From a virus, in the IMG/VR virus record IMGVR_UViG_3300029309_000202, positions 1-31,374 of that record: a stretch of 31,374 bases of DNA. One strand, given 5' to 3'. Numbering within the stretch: the first letter of the stretch is position 1; every line of letters starts with the position of its first letter. Below, piece after piece: positions 21,894 through 30,160 of the stretch. The translations under genes and the position numbers were made by a program. Under the pieces are notes generated by a model, which was not told the origin of the DNA, made no database searches, and worked only from the letters and a program-made list of their open reading frames with translations.

Positions 21894-24328
21894 TGGCCAA
21901 CGGTGACGATAAATCACAACTATCCTCGTTGATGGACACTACGGCCATGAGGCCGGAAATCAATGAAGAAGAGATGGAATTAGACATTGAGGTGGCCGCA
22001 CCGGGCACTTTTGTCGGCAAAGCCAATGAAATTTTGCCGGAAGGCATAGAAATTGAGCAGGAGCAAGACGGTGGCGTTACTATCGACTTTGATCCTATGG
22101 CCATGGTTGGCCTTGATGATGGCGATTTCTATCGCAACTTGGCAGAGGAGTTGGACGATAGAGAGCTTAGTCGCCTATCTTCAGAGCTTCTAAGCGAGTT
22201 TGACGCCAATAAAGCGTCTCGCTCTGAGTGGGAAGACGCGTATTCCAAGGGTTTGGAGCTTCTTGGCTACAACTACGAAGACCGCACAATGCCTTTTCGG
22301 GGAGCTACGGGCGTCACCCACCCCTTGTTGGCAGAGGCCGCTACGCAGTTTCAGGCACAGGCTTTCAATGAGCTTTTACCGCCCTCTGGTCCTGTTAGGA
22401 CGCATGTGGTTGGTGAGAAGACCAAGAGTAACGAAGCGCAGGCGCATCGTGTAAAAGATTTTATGAACTACTACATCACCAATGTGATGGAAGAGTACAC
22501 GCCGGAATTCGACCAGATGCTGTTTTATTTGCCGCTGGCTGGATCGACGTTTAAGAAGGTTTATTACGATGAGGCTATGAACCGTGCGGTCAGCAAGTTT
22601 GTGCCCGCAGAGGACATTGTGGTGCCTTACAGCGCGTCTGACGTGGATTCCTGCGAAAACGTAACACAAGTTTTGAAGATGTCATTTAATGATCTGCGTA
22701 TTCGGCAGGTCATGGGGTTTTATAGAGACATTCCGGTAATCCCATCTCAGAGTGACAGCAACGAAGTCACTGATCAGATGGACAAATTGGAAGGCGTTGA
22801 GCCGAGTAACGTGGATTATGACTGCACGTTGCTTGAATGCCATGTCAATTTGGATCTGGAAGGTTTTGAAGACATGGGGGAAGATGGCGAGCCAACGGGC
22901 ATTAAGATCCCGTATACCGTCACGATAAGCGAAGATAACGGCCAGATACTGTCCATTCGACGCAATTTTAGAGAAGATGATGATCTAAAGAAAAAGATTC
23001 AATACTTCGTACACTATAAGTTTCTGCCCGGTTTCGGGTTCTACGGCCTTGGTTTGATTCACACTATTGGTGGTCTGTCGCGCACGGCCACTGCGGCTTT
23101 ACGTCAGCTTATTGACGCAGGTACGCTGTCAAATCTACCGGCAGGCTTCAAGGCCCGTGGCCTACGGGTCAGAGACGATGAGGAGCCGCTACAGCCCGGT
23201 GAGTTCAGGGACGTGGACGCACCCGGTGGGGCTATCCGTGATTCGTTGATGCCTTTGCCGTTTAAGGGTCCGGACAGTACGCTGTTCCAGCTTTTGGGTT
23301 TTGTGGTTGATGCGGGTCGTCGGTTCGCGACGATTACGGACATGAAGGTCGGTGACGGCAATCAGCAGGCGGCTGTTGGCACAACGGTAGCGTTATTGGA
23401 ACAAGGCTCACGGGTCATGAGTGCGGTGCACAAGCGCCTGCACTATGGCATGAAGCAGGAGTTCAAGCTCCTTGCGCGGGTCATGTCGGAGTATTTGCCG
23501 CAGGAGTACCCGTATGCGGTGATGGGCGGTGATCGCACGATCATGCGCCAAGACTTTGATGACAGGGTTGATGTGGTTCCGGTATCAAACCCCAACTCCT
23601 TTTCGCAAGCACAGCGTATTTCTTTGGCGCAATCCCAGCTACAAATGGCCATGCAGGCCCCGCAAATCCATGATTTGCATGAAGCGTATCGGCGTATGTA
23701 TGAGGCCTTGGGCGTTGATGACGTAGACAGGATATTGATTGCGCCTTCTTCTGAGGACCCGATACCGAAAGATCCGGCGCAAGAAAATATGGATGTTATT
23801 GACGGTGTGCAATTGAAAGCGTTTGAGGGGCAAGACCATGATGCTCATATCATGGCACATTTAATTTTTGGAACGTCGCCTATGTTACAAGCCTTGCCGC
23901 AGGCGGCTATTGCGCTTCAGAAGCACATTATTGAGCACGTAAAGATCAAGTGTCAGGAGATGGCGACCGCGCAATTATTGCAACAGACGGGTGGTCAGGC
24001 ATTGACTCCGGATCTTGAGCTTCAGTTGGAGTCCATGGTGGCGCAATTGAACGCGCAAGAATTTGCTAAGTTGAAACAGCTTACTGCTCAAATAACTGGC
24101 CAAGGACCTGATCCGCTTGTACAACTCAAGCAACAAGAGCTTCAGTTGGATGCTCAGAAGCAACAGGCGGATATGCAGATCGATCAGGCTGAGTTGCAGA
24201 TGGATCAACAGCGCATGGCTAATAAGCAGACTGAGTTCCAGCAACGGTTGGCTAGCCAAGAGCGTCAAACACAAGCTAGAATTGATGCCGCACGTGAAAG
24301 AGAAATTATGAAAATGAGGAACAACTGA
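21893..24328 (+). CDS. portal protein (P22-like)
   Basis: An 811-residue protein with the features of the P22-type portal: an acidic N-terminus, SEWEDAYSKGLELLGYNYED, the FRGATGVTHPLLAEAATQFQ region (residues ~138-157), LAGSTFKKVYYDE, PAEDIVVPYSA, FVHYKFLPGFGFYGLGLIH (about 365-383) and GNQQAAVGTTVALLEQGSRV (about 485-504). The last 150 residues are Gln-rich and helical, as in the barrel helix of such portals. It forms the ring through which DNA enters and leaves the head. It starts next to the upstream stop (TAATGG, after AGGAGG). Slightly longer than P22 gp1 (725). Confidence 0.9.
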   Translation: MANGDDKSQLSSLMDTTAMRPEINEEEMELDIEVAAPGTFVGKANEILPEGIEIEQEQDGGVTIDFDPMAMVGLDDGDFYRNLAEELDDRELSRLSSELLSEFDANKASRSEWEDAYSKGLELLGYNYEDRTMPFRGATGVTHPLLAEAATQFQAQAFNELLPPSGPVRTHVVGEKTKSNEAQAHRVKDFMNYYITNVMEEYTPEFDQMLFYLPLAGSTFKKVYYDEAMNRAVSKFVPAEDIVVPYSASDVDSCENVTQVLKMSFNDLRIRQVMGFYRDIPVIPSQSDSNEVTDQMDKLEGVEPSNVDYDCTLLECHVNLDLEGFEDMGEDGEPTGIKIPYTVTISEDNGQILSIRRNFREDDDLKKKIQYFVHYKFLPGFGFYGLGLIHTIGGLSRTATAALRQLIDAGTLSNLPAGFKARGLRVRDDEEPLQPGEFRDVDAPGGAIRDSLMPLPFKGPDSTLFQLLGFVVDAGRRFATITDMKVGDGNQQAAVGTTVALLEQGSRVMSAVHKRLHYGMKQEFKLLARVMSEYLPQEYPYAVMGGDRTIMRQDFDDRVDVVPVSNPNSFSQAQRISLAQSQLQMAMQAPQIHDLHEAYRRMYEALGVDDVDRILIAPSSEDPIPKDPAQENMDVIDGVQLKAFEGQDHDAHIMAHLIFGTSPMLQALPQAAIALQKHIIEHVKIKCQEMATAQLLQQTGGQALTPDLELQLESMVAQLNAQEFAKLKQLTAQITGQGPDPLVQLKQQELQLDAQKQQADMQIDQAELQMDQQRMANKQTEFQQRLASQERQTQARIDAAREREIMKMRNN

Positions 24329-24329
24329 C

Positions 24330-24530
24330 ATGAAAGTCAAAGTTGACGGTGCACCACCCAACAATCCGCCTAATCCCGTTGCTAAAGCCGAGATTCAAGG
24401 TCAGGGCTCAATTCCTTATGCCGTAGCAAAGGAAGAAAAGACGCCCGATACTATGACGGGTAAGTCTACAACCGGCAAGAAACGTGGCATGGGTGCCGCG
24501 CTTCGCGGCTCACGCTTTACTAGCTGTTGA
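24330..24530 (+). CDS. small basic protein after portal, unknown
   Basis: A 66-residue protein: Pro/Asn-rich N-terminus (GAPPNNPPNP) and a basic C-terminus ending KKRGMGAALRGSRFTSC. Similar short proteins with a Gly-Ala-Ala-x-Arg-Gly ending often follow portal genes in marine phages. Possibly a minor virion component. Confidence 0.55.
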   Translation: MKVKVDGAPPNNPPNPVAKAEIQGQGSIPYAVAKEEKTPDTMTGKSTTGKKRGMGAALRGSRFTSC

Positions 24531-24538
24531 GGTAAGTC

Positions 24539-25411
24539 ATGACTGTTTCTAGAGAACGGTTAGACGCTTTATATAACGAGCTTTTTGATCGTGAAACCGG
24601 CGCGGACGACGCGGGTGCCGAGTACTGGATGAGTACGGGTTATACGGGAGAAGAGCTTCGGGACCAATTGATTGCATCAGCGCAGGGCGCGGATGCGGTT
24701 AGGTTTGAAGCCGGGCAACAAGCGTTGGCACAAGGGTCTTACGCACAACGAGCTTCTGATGTAGATCAGATGTATAGAGAGCTTTTTGGGCGTCCAGCCG
24801 AACAAGCGGGATTAGAATACTGGTTGAGCACCGGATTGTCAGGAGAGGCACTTCGGGATAATCTTGTGGCCGCCGCCTCATCGCAAGCGGAAGACTCAAC
24901 TGACCGGCAAAGTTTTATGGCCCGACAAGCCGCTTTAGCTGGCGGACAGACACCGGAAGGTTATCAAACGTATACGCCTACGACTGAAGGACCGCCGGAT
25001 TATTTTACAAATCTTGCTGATCAGTTTACTACCATGCAAGAGGAAATAGCGGCGCTTAGGGAGCTTTTGGCGGCACAATCATCTTCGGGAGGGGGCTCGT
25101 CTACCGTAACGGTAAGTCAACCGGGGGGACAGTCGGTAGGTCAATCGGGGGGAGGAACCACCACAATTCCTTCGGGTAGTTCTTATACAGCGCCTTCTGT
25201 TGTTTCGCCAATGACCAACCCCTATCTCGCACAATTACCTACTAACCCTCCTGTGGGATATATCCCTCCTACCCCAGAAATGCTAGACGCGTATCGTTAT
25301 CAGCAGTTTTACAATCAAGGCATGGCTACCCCTGTTGATCAAGGAATTGGATCTTTGAGCTATTTCGGTATTCCGCCGTCACAAATTCAAGCCTCACTGA
25401 GTGGATTCTAA
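24539..25411 (+). CDS. DUF4214-repeat virion-type protein
   Basis: A 290-residue protein with two DUF4214-like repeats: LYNELFDRETG...AEYWMSTG (residues ~11-45) and MYRELFGRPAE...LEYWLSTG (residues ~80-112). A short coiled coil, a Ser/Gly linker (SSSGGGSS) and a Pro/Tyr-rich tail follow. DUF4214 repeats occur in secreted and surface proteins and in marine phages. With the 18742 gene it makes two repeat-containing proteins flanking the portal region, suggesting exposure on the virion. GAGGTAAG precedes the ATG. Confidence 0.65.
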   Translation: MTVSRERLDALYNELFDRETGADDAGAEYWMSTGYTGEELRDQLIASAQGADAVRFEAGQQALAQGSYAQRASDVDQMYRELFGRPAEQAGLEYWLSTGLSGEALRDNLVAAASSQAEDSTDRQSFMARQAALAGGQTPEGYQTYTPTTEGPPDYFTNLADQFTTMQEEIAALRELLAAQSSSGGGSSTVTVSQPGGQSVGQSGGGTTTIPSGSSYTAPSVVSPMTNPYLAQLPTNPPVGYIPPTPEMLDAYRYQQFYNQGMATPVDQGIGSLSYFGIPPSQIQASLSGF

Positions 25412-25782
25412 TGTTACAAGCACTGATTGGCCCGGTTACGGGGCTTCTGGATAAGTTCATACCGGATGCGGATGAAAAAGCGAAGCTTGCACATGAAATT
25501 GCAACAATGTCTGAGCGCCATGCTCAGGAGATCGCGCTCCAGCAGATCGAAGTACTAAAGCTCGATGCGAAGGGGAACTGGTTTCAATCAAGTTGGCGCC
25601 CCCTTGCCGGTTACACATGCGTACTGGGGCTGATGGTCAACTTTTTGATTTCTCCCCTCGCCGCAGGATTTGGAGTTGAGGTGCCGCAAGCGGACGCTGG
25701 CGTGATGATGCCGCTTCTTTTGGGAATGCTTGGGCTTGGAGGTGCTAGATCCGTCGAAAGGATCAAAGGCGTAGGAAAGTGA
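25411..25782 (+). CDS. holin of the 3TM / gene-transfer-agent type
   Basis: A 123-residue protein with an amphipathic N-terminal helix (LLDKFIPDADEKAKLAHEI), the family hallmark NWFQSSWRPLAGYTC (residues ~51-65) and two to three membrane segments (LGLMVNFLISPL, MMPLLLGMLGLGGA). It matches the 3TM holin superfamily. It would form holes in the inner membrane and time lysis for the adjacent M15 peptidase. Starts in a TAATG overlap. Confidence 0.85.
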   Translation: MLQALIGPVTGLLDKFIPDADEKAKLAHEIATMSERHAQEIALQQIEVLKLDAKGNWFQSSWRPLAGYTCVLGLMVNFLISPLAAGFGVEVPQADAGVMMPLLLGMLGLGGARSVERIKGVGK

Positions 25783-25979
25783 AACCAGAAATACTTGATC
25801 AGTGGAGAATATTGCCTCGGCTGGTCATGTTTGTAATGATTTTCATGACGTACCGCGTGGTTGAGTGGTTTATGGATCTTCCTGACCCAAATCCAGAGCA
25901 AGCCGCATTGGTTTCTGTCATGACAGGGGCGCTCACGGGCGCTTTTGGTTTGTTTTTGGGGTCCGGCAAGAAAGAATGA
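25779..25979 (+). CDS. small two-helix membrane protein of the lysis cassette
   Basis: A 66-residue protein starting with GTG in a GTGA overlap, with two membrane helices (VMFVMIFMTYRVVEWFM and VMTGALTGAFGLFLG). The first helix ends in a conserved-looking WFMDLPDPNPEQ. Proteins of this type sit beside 3TM holins in marine phages; antiholin or pinholin roles are possible. Confidence 0.7.
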   Translation: MKPEILDQWRILPRLVMFVMIFMTYRVVEWFMDLPDPNPEQAALVSVMTGALTGAFGLFLGSGKKE

Positions 25980-26323
25980 CCTACAAATACTTCAAAGAAG
26001 AAGAATTTGCTTGTCAGGAAACCGGGGAAAACGAGATTGTTCCGGAGTTTATTGATCGTTTGGACGAACTTCGTGAAGCGTGTGCCTTTCCTTTTCACAT
26101 TACTTCCGGGTATCGATCCCCAAATCACACCTTAGAAAAAGCTAAAGTAAAACCCGGAACACATGCTCAAGGTATTGCCGCAGACATACACGTTGAAAAC
26201 GGCATTGAGCGACGGAAAGTTGTAGAAGAGGCCTTGAATTTAGGCTTTGGTGGAGTGGGTGTTGCAAAGACATTTGTTCATGTGGATATCCGCACTACGG
26301 GTCCCGTCATGTGGACATATTAG
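25976..26323 (+). CDS. M15-type peptidase endolysin
   Basis: A 115-residue single-domain M15 peptidase. Zinc ligands are in HAQGIAAD (H63, D70) and VHVD (H102 with D104); TSGYRSPNH (43-51) is the usual upstream motif. It would cut peptide cross-links in peptidoglycan. No signal peptide is seen, so release depends on the holin. It starts in an ATGA overlap. Such small M15 proteins can also be virion-associated, but the lysis context favours endolysin. Confidence 0.88.
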   Translation: MTYKYFKEEEFACQETGENEIVPEFIDRLDELREACAFPFHITSGYRSPNHTLEKAKVKPGTHAQGIAADIHVENGIERRKVVEEALNLGFGGVGVAKTFVHVDIRTTGPVMWTY

Positions 26324-26352
26324 TTGCTCGTTTTAGATTGTCGTGATATATA
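26324..26352 (+). promoter_or_regulatory. promoter for the head gene operon
   Basis: TTGCTC (26324) and TATATA (26347) are 17 bp apart, and TGA immediately before the -10 gives an extended -10 (TGNTATATA). It lies in the only gap between the lysis cassette and the head genes. Confidence 0.5.
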
Positions 26353-26379
26353 GATAAGACTTTCTGAGATGGAGCGCAT

Positions 26380-26577
26380 GTGGATTCATTATACTTGGTA
26401 CAGTTTGTTCAAAAGTCTATTAAGGACAGGCGCGTACAAGTCTTAGAATTGTTGGAAAACAATGGCGTTAAGTCGATGGAGCAGTACCAAAACCTTATGG
26501 GTGAGCTATCGGCTTTGAATTATGTAGCACAGGAACTCTCGGGCCTGCTAGAAAAACAGGAGCAACTAAATGACTGA
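26380..26577 (+). CDS. small helical protein, unknown
   Basis: A 65-residue protein starting with GTG after GGAG. Mostly helical (LVQFVQKSIKDRRVQVLELL, MGELSALNYVAQELSGLLEK) and probably a coiled coil or dimer. It begins the head operon and overlaps the GroES start. Similar small proteins precede scaffold genes in marine phages; no known role. Confidence 0.6.
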   Translation: MDSLYLVQFVQKSIKDRRVQVLELLENNGVKSMEQYQNLMGELSALNYVAQELSGLLEKQEQLND

Positions 26578-27016
26578 TCTAGCTGAAGAAATTGACCTAG
26601 AAGCCGCCGCAGAAGGCGTCAAATCCCTTTACAAAGCTCCACAACCCAAGGTACTTGACCCCAAGGCCATGGATAAAAGTCTTCTGGAGCGTATGCCACA
26701 GCCTACTGGCTGGCGAATGTTAATCCTCCCATACCGGGGCAAAGAAACTACCGAAGGCGGTATTGTCCTACCTAACCAAGTCTTAAATGACACTCAGCTT
26801 CAAACGGTGGTGGGGTATGTCGTCAAGCAAGGCCCGCTTTGCTACAAAGACGCGGATAAGTTTCCTGATGGCCCGTGGTGCACTGAGAAGCAGTGGGTAA
26901 TTTTCGCTCGCTACGCAGGTTCTCGGTTCCGTATTGACGGTGGGGAATGCAGGATTTTGAACGATGACGAAATCCTAGCAACTATTGACGATCCAGAAGA
27001 CATTCTTAGCCTGTAA
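26570..27016 (+). CDS. GroES-like co-chaperonin
   Basis: A 148-residue protein whose middle matches Cpn10/GroES: GWRMLILPYRG opens the barrel (47-57), a mobile loop with EGGIVLP (62-68; IVL at 65-67 is the tripeptide that binds GroEL), VGYVVKQGP (81-89), WVIFARYAGSRFRIDGGE (109-126) and RILNDDEILATI. It is longer than cellular GroES (97) because of an N-terminal acidic extension and an insert near 90-108. It would cap host GroEL and help fold the capsid protein, as T4 gp31 does, which fits its place directly before scaffold and capsid genes. Confidence 0.85.
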   Translation: MTDLAEEIDLEAAAEGVKSLYKAPQPKVLDPKAMDKSLLERMPQPTGWRMLILPYRGKETTEGGIVLPNQVLNDTQLQTVVGYVVKQGPLCYKDADKFPDGPWCTEKQWVIFARYAGSRFRIDGGECRILNDDEILATIDDPEDILSL

Positions 27017-27027
27017 AGGAGGAAACC

Positions 27028-27963
27028 ATGGCAGAGCCTGCTGAAAAAGGTCAATTTGAGTTAGACGTGGGGGATGCAGAAGCTACCGAAGTAGAGCTTA
27101 AGCAACCGGAAGAAGAGAATGTTCCACGTGGAACATCTGCGCCTGAATTGGAAGTAGAGGTTGTTGAAGAAGCCTCTAAAGAAGCTTCTAAAGAAGACGA
27201 AGAAATAGAACAGTACAGTGAATCTGTTCAAAAGCGCATCAATCGTCTTACAAAGAAAATGCGTGATGCCGAACGCCGCGAAGAAGAAGCCATCAAATAC
27301 GCACAAAACGTGCAATCTGAGGCTGAAAAAATTCGCCAGCGTATGGAAACGTTAGACCAAGGTTTTATGAATGAGTACGGTCAGCGTATTTCCATACAAC
27401 AACAGCAGGCAGAAGCTAATCTGCGGCGAGCCGTAGAGCTTGGAGACGCAGAGGGTCAAATTGCGGCCCAAAAAGAGCTAACCAATCTTACTATTGCCGC
27501 AGACGGGTATGCACGGGCGCAACGTCAAGCGGAATCTCGCACTAAGCAGGCTACACAACAGGTCCCACAACAGGTCCCACAGCAAGCGCAAGAGCCGCAG
27601 AGGCAAAGGCCTGATCCTAAAGCGGAAGTGTGGGCTGAAAAGAACTCGTGGTTTGGGAATGATGAGGCAATGACGTTTGCCGCCTTCGGAATTCACAAGA
27701 AATTAATTGAGGATGAAGGGTTTGACCCGCAGTCCGATGACTACTACAATGAATTGGACTCCAGAATTAAGCGGGAATTTCCGCATAAATTTGGAGAGGA
27801 GCAATCCACAGGCCGCAAACCCGCTCAGACTGTTGCCGGTGTCTCTCGCTCCACCAAAACTGGGCGCAATGGTAAAAGGGTCAAACTCTCTCAGACCCAA
27901 GTAGCAATCGCTAAAAAATTGGGAGTGCCGCTTGAAGAATACGCGAAATACGTAAAGGAGTAA
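27028..27963 (+). CDS. capsid scaffolding protein
   Basis: A 311-residue highly charged, helical protein: acidic N-terminal third, long coiled coil (about 65-175), a Gln/Pro repeat (QQVPQQVPQQ), and a basic C-terminal end with LSQTQVAIAKKLGVPLEEYA, a helix typical of capsid-binding ends of marine phage scaffolds. It lies before the capsid gene as expected. AGGAGG precedes the ATG. Codons 32-37 contain the perfect parS-like palindrome. Confidence 0.8.
   Translation: MAEPAEKGQFELDVGDAEATEVELKQPEEENVPRGTSAPELEVEVVEEASKEASKEDEEIEQYSESVQKRINRLTKKMRDAERREEEAIKYAQNVQSEAEKIRQRMETLDQGFMNEYGQRISIQQQQAEANLRRAVELGDAEGQIAAQKELTNLTIAADGYARAQRQAESRTKQATQQVPQQVPQQAQEPQRQRPDPKAEVWAEKNSWFGNDEAMTFAAFGIHKKLIEDEGFDPQSDDYYNELDSRIKREFPHKFGEEQSTGRKPAQTVAGVSRSTKTGRNGKRVKLSQTQVAIAKKLGVPLEEYAKYVKE
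27119..27136. repeat. parS-like perfect 18-bp palindrome, copy 2
   Basis: ATGTTCCACGTGGAACAT is a perfect palindrome inside the scaffold gene. Its core TGTTCCACGTGGAACA matches chromosomal ParB-binding parS sites of the Pseudomonas form, and differs from the general form TGTTTCACGTGAAACA by two symmetric bases. Related copies are at 10099 and 30075. Confidence 0.8.
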
Positions 27964-27967
27964 GAAG

Positions 27968-28450
27968 ATGTCCAAAGAGAAGAAAAGCTTTGAGGGCATT
28001 AACCGCTCCTCACGTGAAACAGCGTCAAGGGAGAAGCAGGGACGGCGTAAGCCTTGGGCTCCCCCGTCTATGCTAGATGCACCACCTGCGCCAGAGGGCT
28101 ACAAACATCGTTGGATACGCGCTGAAGTAAGGGGTTTTGACGACACCAAGAATATTTCAGCAAGATTGCGAGAAGGCTATGAGCTTGTTCGCCAAGATGA
28201 GTATCCAGATTTTGAATCCCCGGTAATTGAATCAGGTAAATATGAAGGTGTGTTTGGTGTTGGCGGATTGATGCTCGCTCGTATACCGGTAGAAACAGTG
28301 GAAGAACGCGCTGAGTACTTTGCTCAACGTAACGCGGACCAAATTGAAGCTGTTGAAAGCGATATGTTGCGAGAAAACGCTCATCCAACGATGACAATCG
28401 GAAAACCCGAGCGTCAGAGTCGTGTAACTTTTGGCGGCCCCAAGAAATAG
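27968..28450 (+). CDS. head-region conserved protein, unknown
   Basis: A 160-residue protein with a basic N-terminus (SREKQGRRKPWAPPSMLDAPPAPEG), a core with RWIRAEVRGFDDTKNISARL and VGGLMLARIPVE, and a short helical C-terminus (EERAEYFAQRNADQI). I recognise the pattern from phages carrying similar capsids, between scaffold and capsid genes. A minor head or assembly protein is likely but unproven. Confidence 0.65.
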   Translation: MSKEKKSFEGINRSSRETASREKQGRRKPWAPPSMLDAPPAPEGYKHRWIRAEVRGFDDTKNISARLREGYELVRQDEYPDFESPVIESGKYEGVFGVGGLMLARIPVETVEERAEYFAQRNADQIEAVESDMLRENAHPTMTIGKPERQSRVTFGGPKK

Positions 28451-28476
28451 GGCCGCACAGAATGGAGAACTAAACC

Positions 28477-29127
28477 ATGGCAAATCAAGAAACTGCCTTT
28501 GGTCTTCGTCCTGTAGGTCTTGTAGGAAGCGGTGCTAACAGCACAGGTGTTACTCAGTACGAAATTGCTAGTAACAACGCAAATGCTATCTTTAATGGAA
28601 GTATTTGTGTTCCCACTGCCGCAGGCGTCATAGACCAAGCTGGAGCTACCGATGGCGGCACTACGCAAGCCCTCGGTGTTCTAGTAGGGGTTGAATATCA
28701 AGATGCCACACAAAAGAAACCTGTGTTTCTTAATTATTGGCCCGGATCAGGAAGCGTATCGGTAGATACCAACTTCCCGGTAAAGGCTCTTGTGGCGGAT
28801 AACCCCGATCAACTGTTCGTCGTCGCGGCGGATGCTACTCTCACTGACCGAGCTACTGCATTAACGGCTGTTTTTGCTAACGCAAGCTTGGGAACTTCTG
28901 CTCGTACCGGTTCTACCGATACAGGTAAGTCAAATTCCCAATTGGGCGTAAGTACAATTAACACCACTGCAACGCTACCATTGCGTATCGTAGGTCTGGT
29001 TGACGATGATGCTAACAATGATTATTCGTCTGCGGGAGCGCACCTCCTTGTTCGATTGAACGCTCATTTCAACGCTGGCACACGTGGTTTTGCTTCGCAA
29101 ACCACTGCCGACTCAACCGGCATTTAA
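28477..29127 (+). CDS. virion structural protein (possible capsid decoration)
   Basis: A 216-residue beta-rich protein with a start typical of marine phage head proteins (MANQETAFGLRPVGLVGSGA). Rich in Ala, Thr, Gly, Asn and Val; no Cys except in SICVPTAAG. It lies directly before the major capsid gene, where decoration or head-stabilising proteins are often found. The family is common in environmental phage genomes; decoration is inferred from place and composition. Confidence 0.65.
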   Translation: MANQETAFGLRPVGLVGSGANSTGVTQYEIASNNANAIFNGSICVPTAAGVIDQAGATDGGTTQALGVLVGVEYQDATQKKPVFLNYWPGSGSVSVDTNFPVKALVADNPDQLFVVAADATLTDRATALTAVFANASLGTSARTGSTDTGKSNSQLGVSTINTTATLPLRIVGLVDDDANNDYSSAGAHLLVRLNAHFNAGTRGFASQTTADSTGI

Positions 29128-29140
29128 GGGGGATTAGGTA

Positions 29141-30046
29141 ATGGCTATTTCTCGCGCACAGTTGGCGAAGGAACTTGAGCCGGGGCTTAACGCTCTCTTT
29201 GGACTTGAGTATGATCGCTATGAGCAGGAACACGCTGAAATCTTTGAAGAAGAGACTTCAGATCGTGCTTTTGAAGAAGAAGTAATGCTGTCTGGCTTCG
29301 GCACTGCGCCGGTTAAGTCAGAAGGTGGTGCTATCTCGTTTGATGACGCGCAGGAAACATTTACTGCACGTTATACTCACGAAACGATTGCACTGGCGTT
29401 TTCAATCACCGAAGAGGCGATTGAAGACAACCTGTATGACCGCCTTGCTTCTCGTTACACCCGTGCTTTGGCACGATCAATGTCCCAGACCAAGCAAATT
29501 AAAGGCGCTTCAATTCTGAACAACGCCTTTAGCACCGGTTCTCCTGTTGGAGACGGTGCGGCTCTTTGCTCTGCGGCTCACCCGTCCCTTTCTGGGAACC
29601 AACGGAACCTGCTGTCAACCGCCGCTGACCTCAACGAGACTTCTCTTGAGCAGATGCTGATTGACATTGCTGGCTTCACGGATGAGCGTGGTCTGAAGAT
29701 CGCGGTACGTGGTATGAAGCTGATTATCCCGAAGGAACTGCAATTTATTGCAGAGAGAGTATTGAACTCCAATCTTCGACCGGGTACGGCGGACAACGAC
29801 CTCAACGCAAACAAGTCTATGGGTATGATCCCAGACGGTGCGGTGGTTAACCATTTCTTGACCGACACAGATGCGTTCTTCATTAAGACTGACGCACCTA
29901 ACGGCTTCAAGATGTTTAACAGAAGCCCCATCAAGACTGCAATGGAAGGTGACTTCGACACTGGCAACATGCGCTTCAAGGCGCGTGAGCGTTACAGTTT
30001 CGGTGTTTCCGACTGGCGTTGTGTCTTTGGCACACCGGGTGCTTAA
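29141..30046 (+). CDS. major capsid protein
   Basis: A 301-residue protein with the composition and order of an HK97-fold capsid of the Mu-gpT-like type: an N-terminal helix (LAKELEPGLNALFGLEYDRY), YTHETIALAFSITEEAIEDN (spine-like region ~77-100), RLASRYTRALARSMSQTKQI, HPSLSGNQRNLLS, a GLKIAVRGMKLIIPKELQF domain and a terminal YSFGVSDWRCVFG. Preceded by scaffold and followed by a strong terminator, as expected for the highest-expressed virion gene. Confidence 0.85.
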   Translation: MAISRAQLAKELEPGLNALFGLEYDRYEQEHAEIFEEETSDRAFEEEVMLSGFGTAPVKSEGGAISFDDAQETFTARYTHETIALAFSITEEAIEDNLYDRLASRYTRALARSMSQTKQIKGASILNNAFSTGSPVGDGAALCSAAHPSLSGNQRNLLSTAADLNETSLEQMLIDIAGFTDERGLKIAVRGMKLIIPKELQFIAERVLNSNLRPGTADNDLNANKSMGMIPDGAVVNHFLTDTDAFFIKTDAPNGFKMFNRSPIKTAMEGDFDTGNMRFKARERYSFGVSDWRCVFGTPGA

Positions 30047-30053
30047 AAACAAA

Positions 30054-30075
30054 GCCGCCTTCGGGCGGCTTTTTT
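30054..30075 (+). terminator. intrinsic terminator after the capsid gene
   Basis: GCCGCC/GGCGGC stem with the stable TTCG tetraloop and six T. The T tract runs straight into the parS-like site at 30075. Confidence 0.92.
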
Positions 30076-30090
30076 GTTCCACGTAGAACA
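30075..30090. repeat. parS-like palindrome, copy 3
   Basis: TGTTCCACGTAGAACA, one base from the perfect form. It lies between the capsid terminator and TATAAA at 30101, a possible -10 for the next transcript, so it could act as an operator there. Confidence 0.6.
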
Positions 30091-30160
30091 TTTATGTTAG
30101 TATAAATTTTTCCTGACAGTCTCATACTGAGGCTGACACTGGCCACGACAGGAGAACCTC

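Noticed and set aside
24285-28021. CACGTGAAA half-sites at about 24295 and 28011 resembling half of parS
   Set aside because: Only one half matches; both lie in coding sequence and the other half is degenerate.
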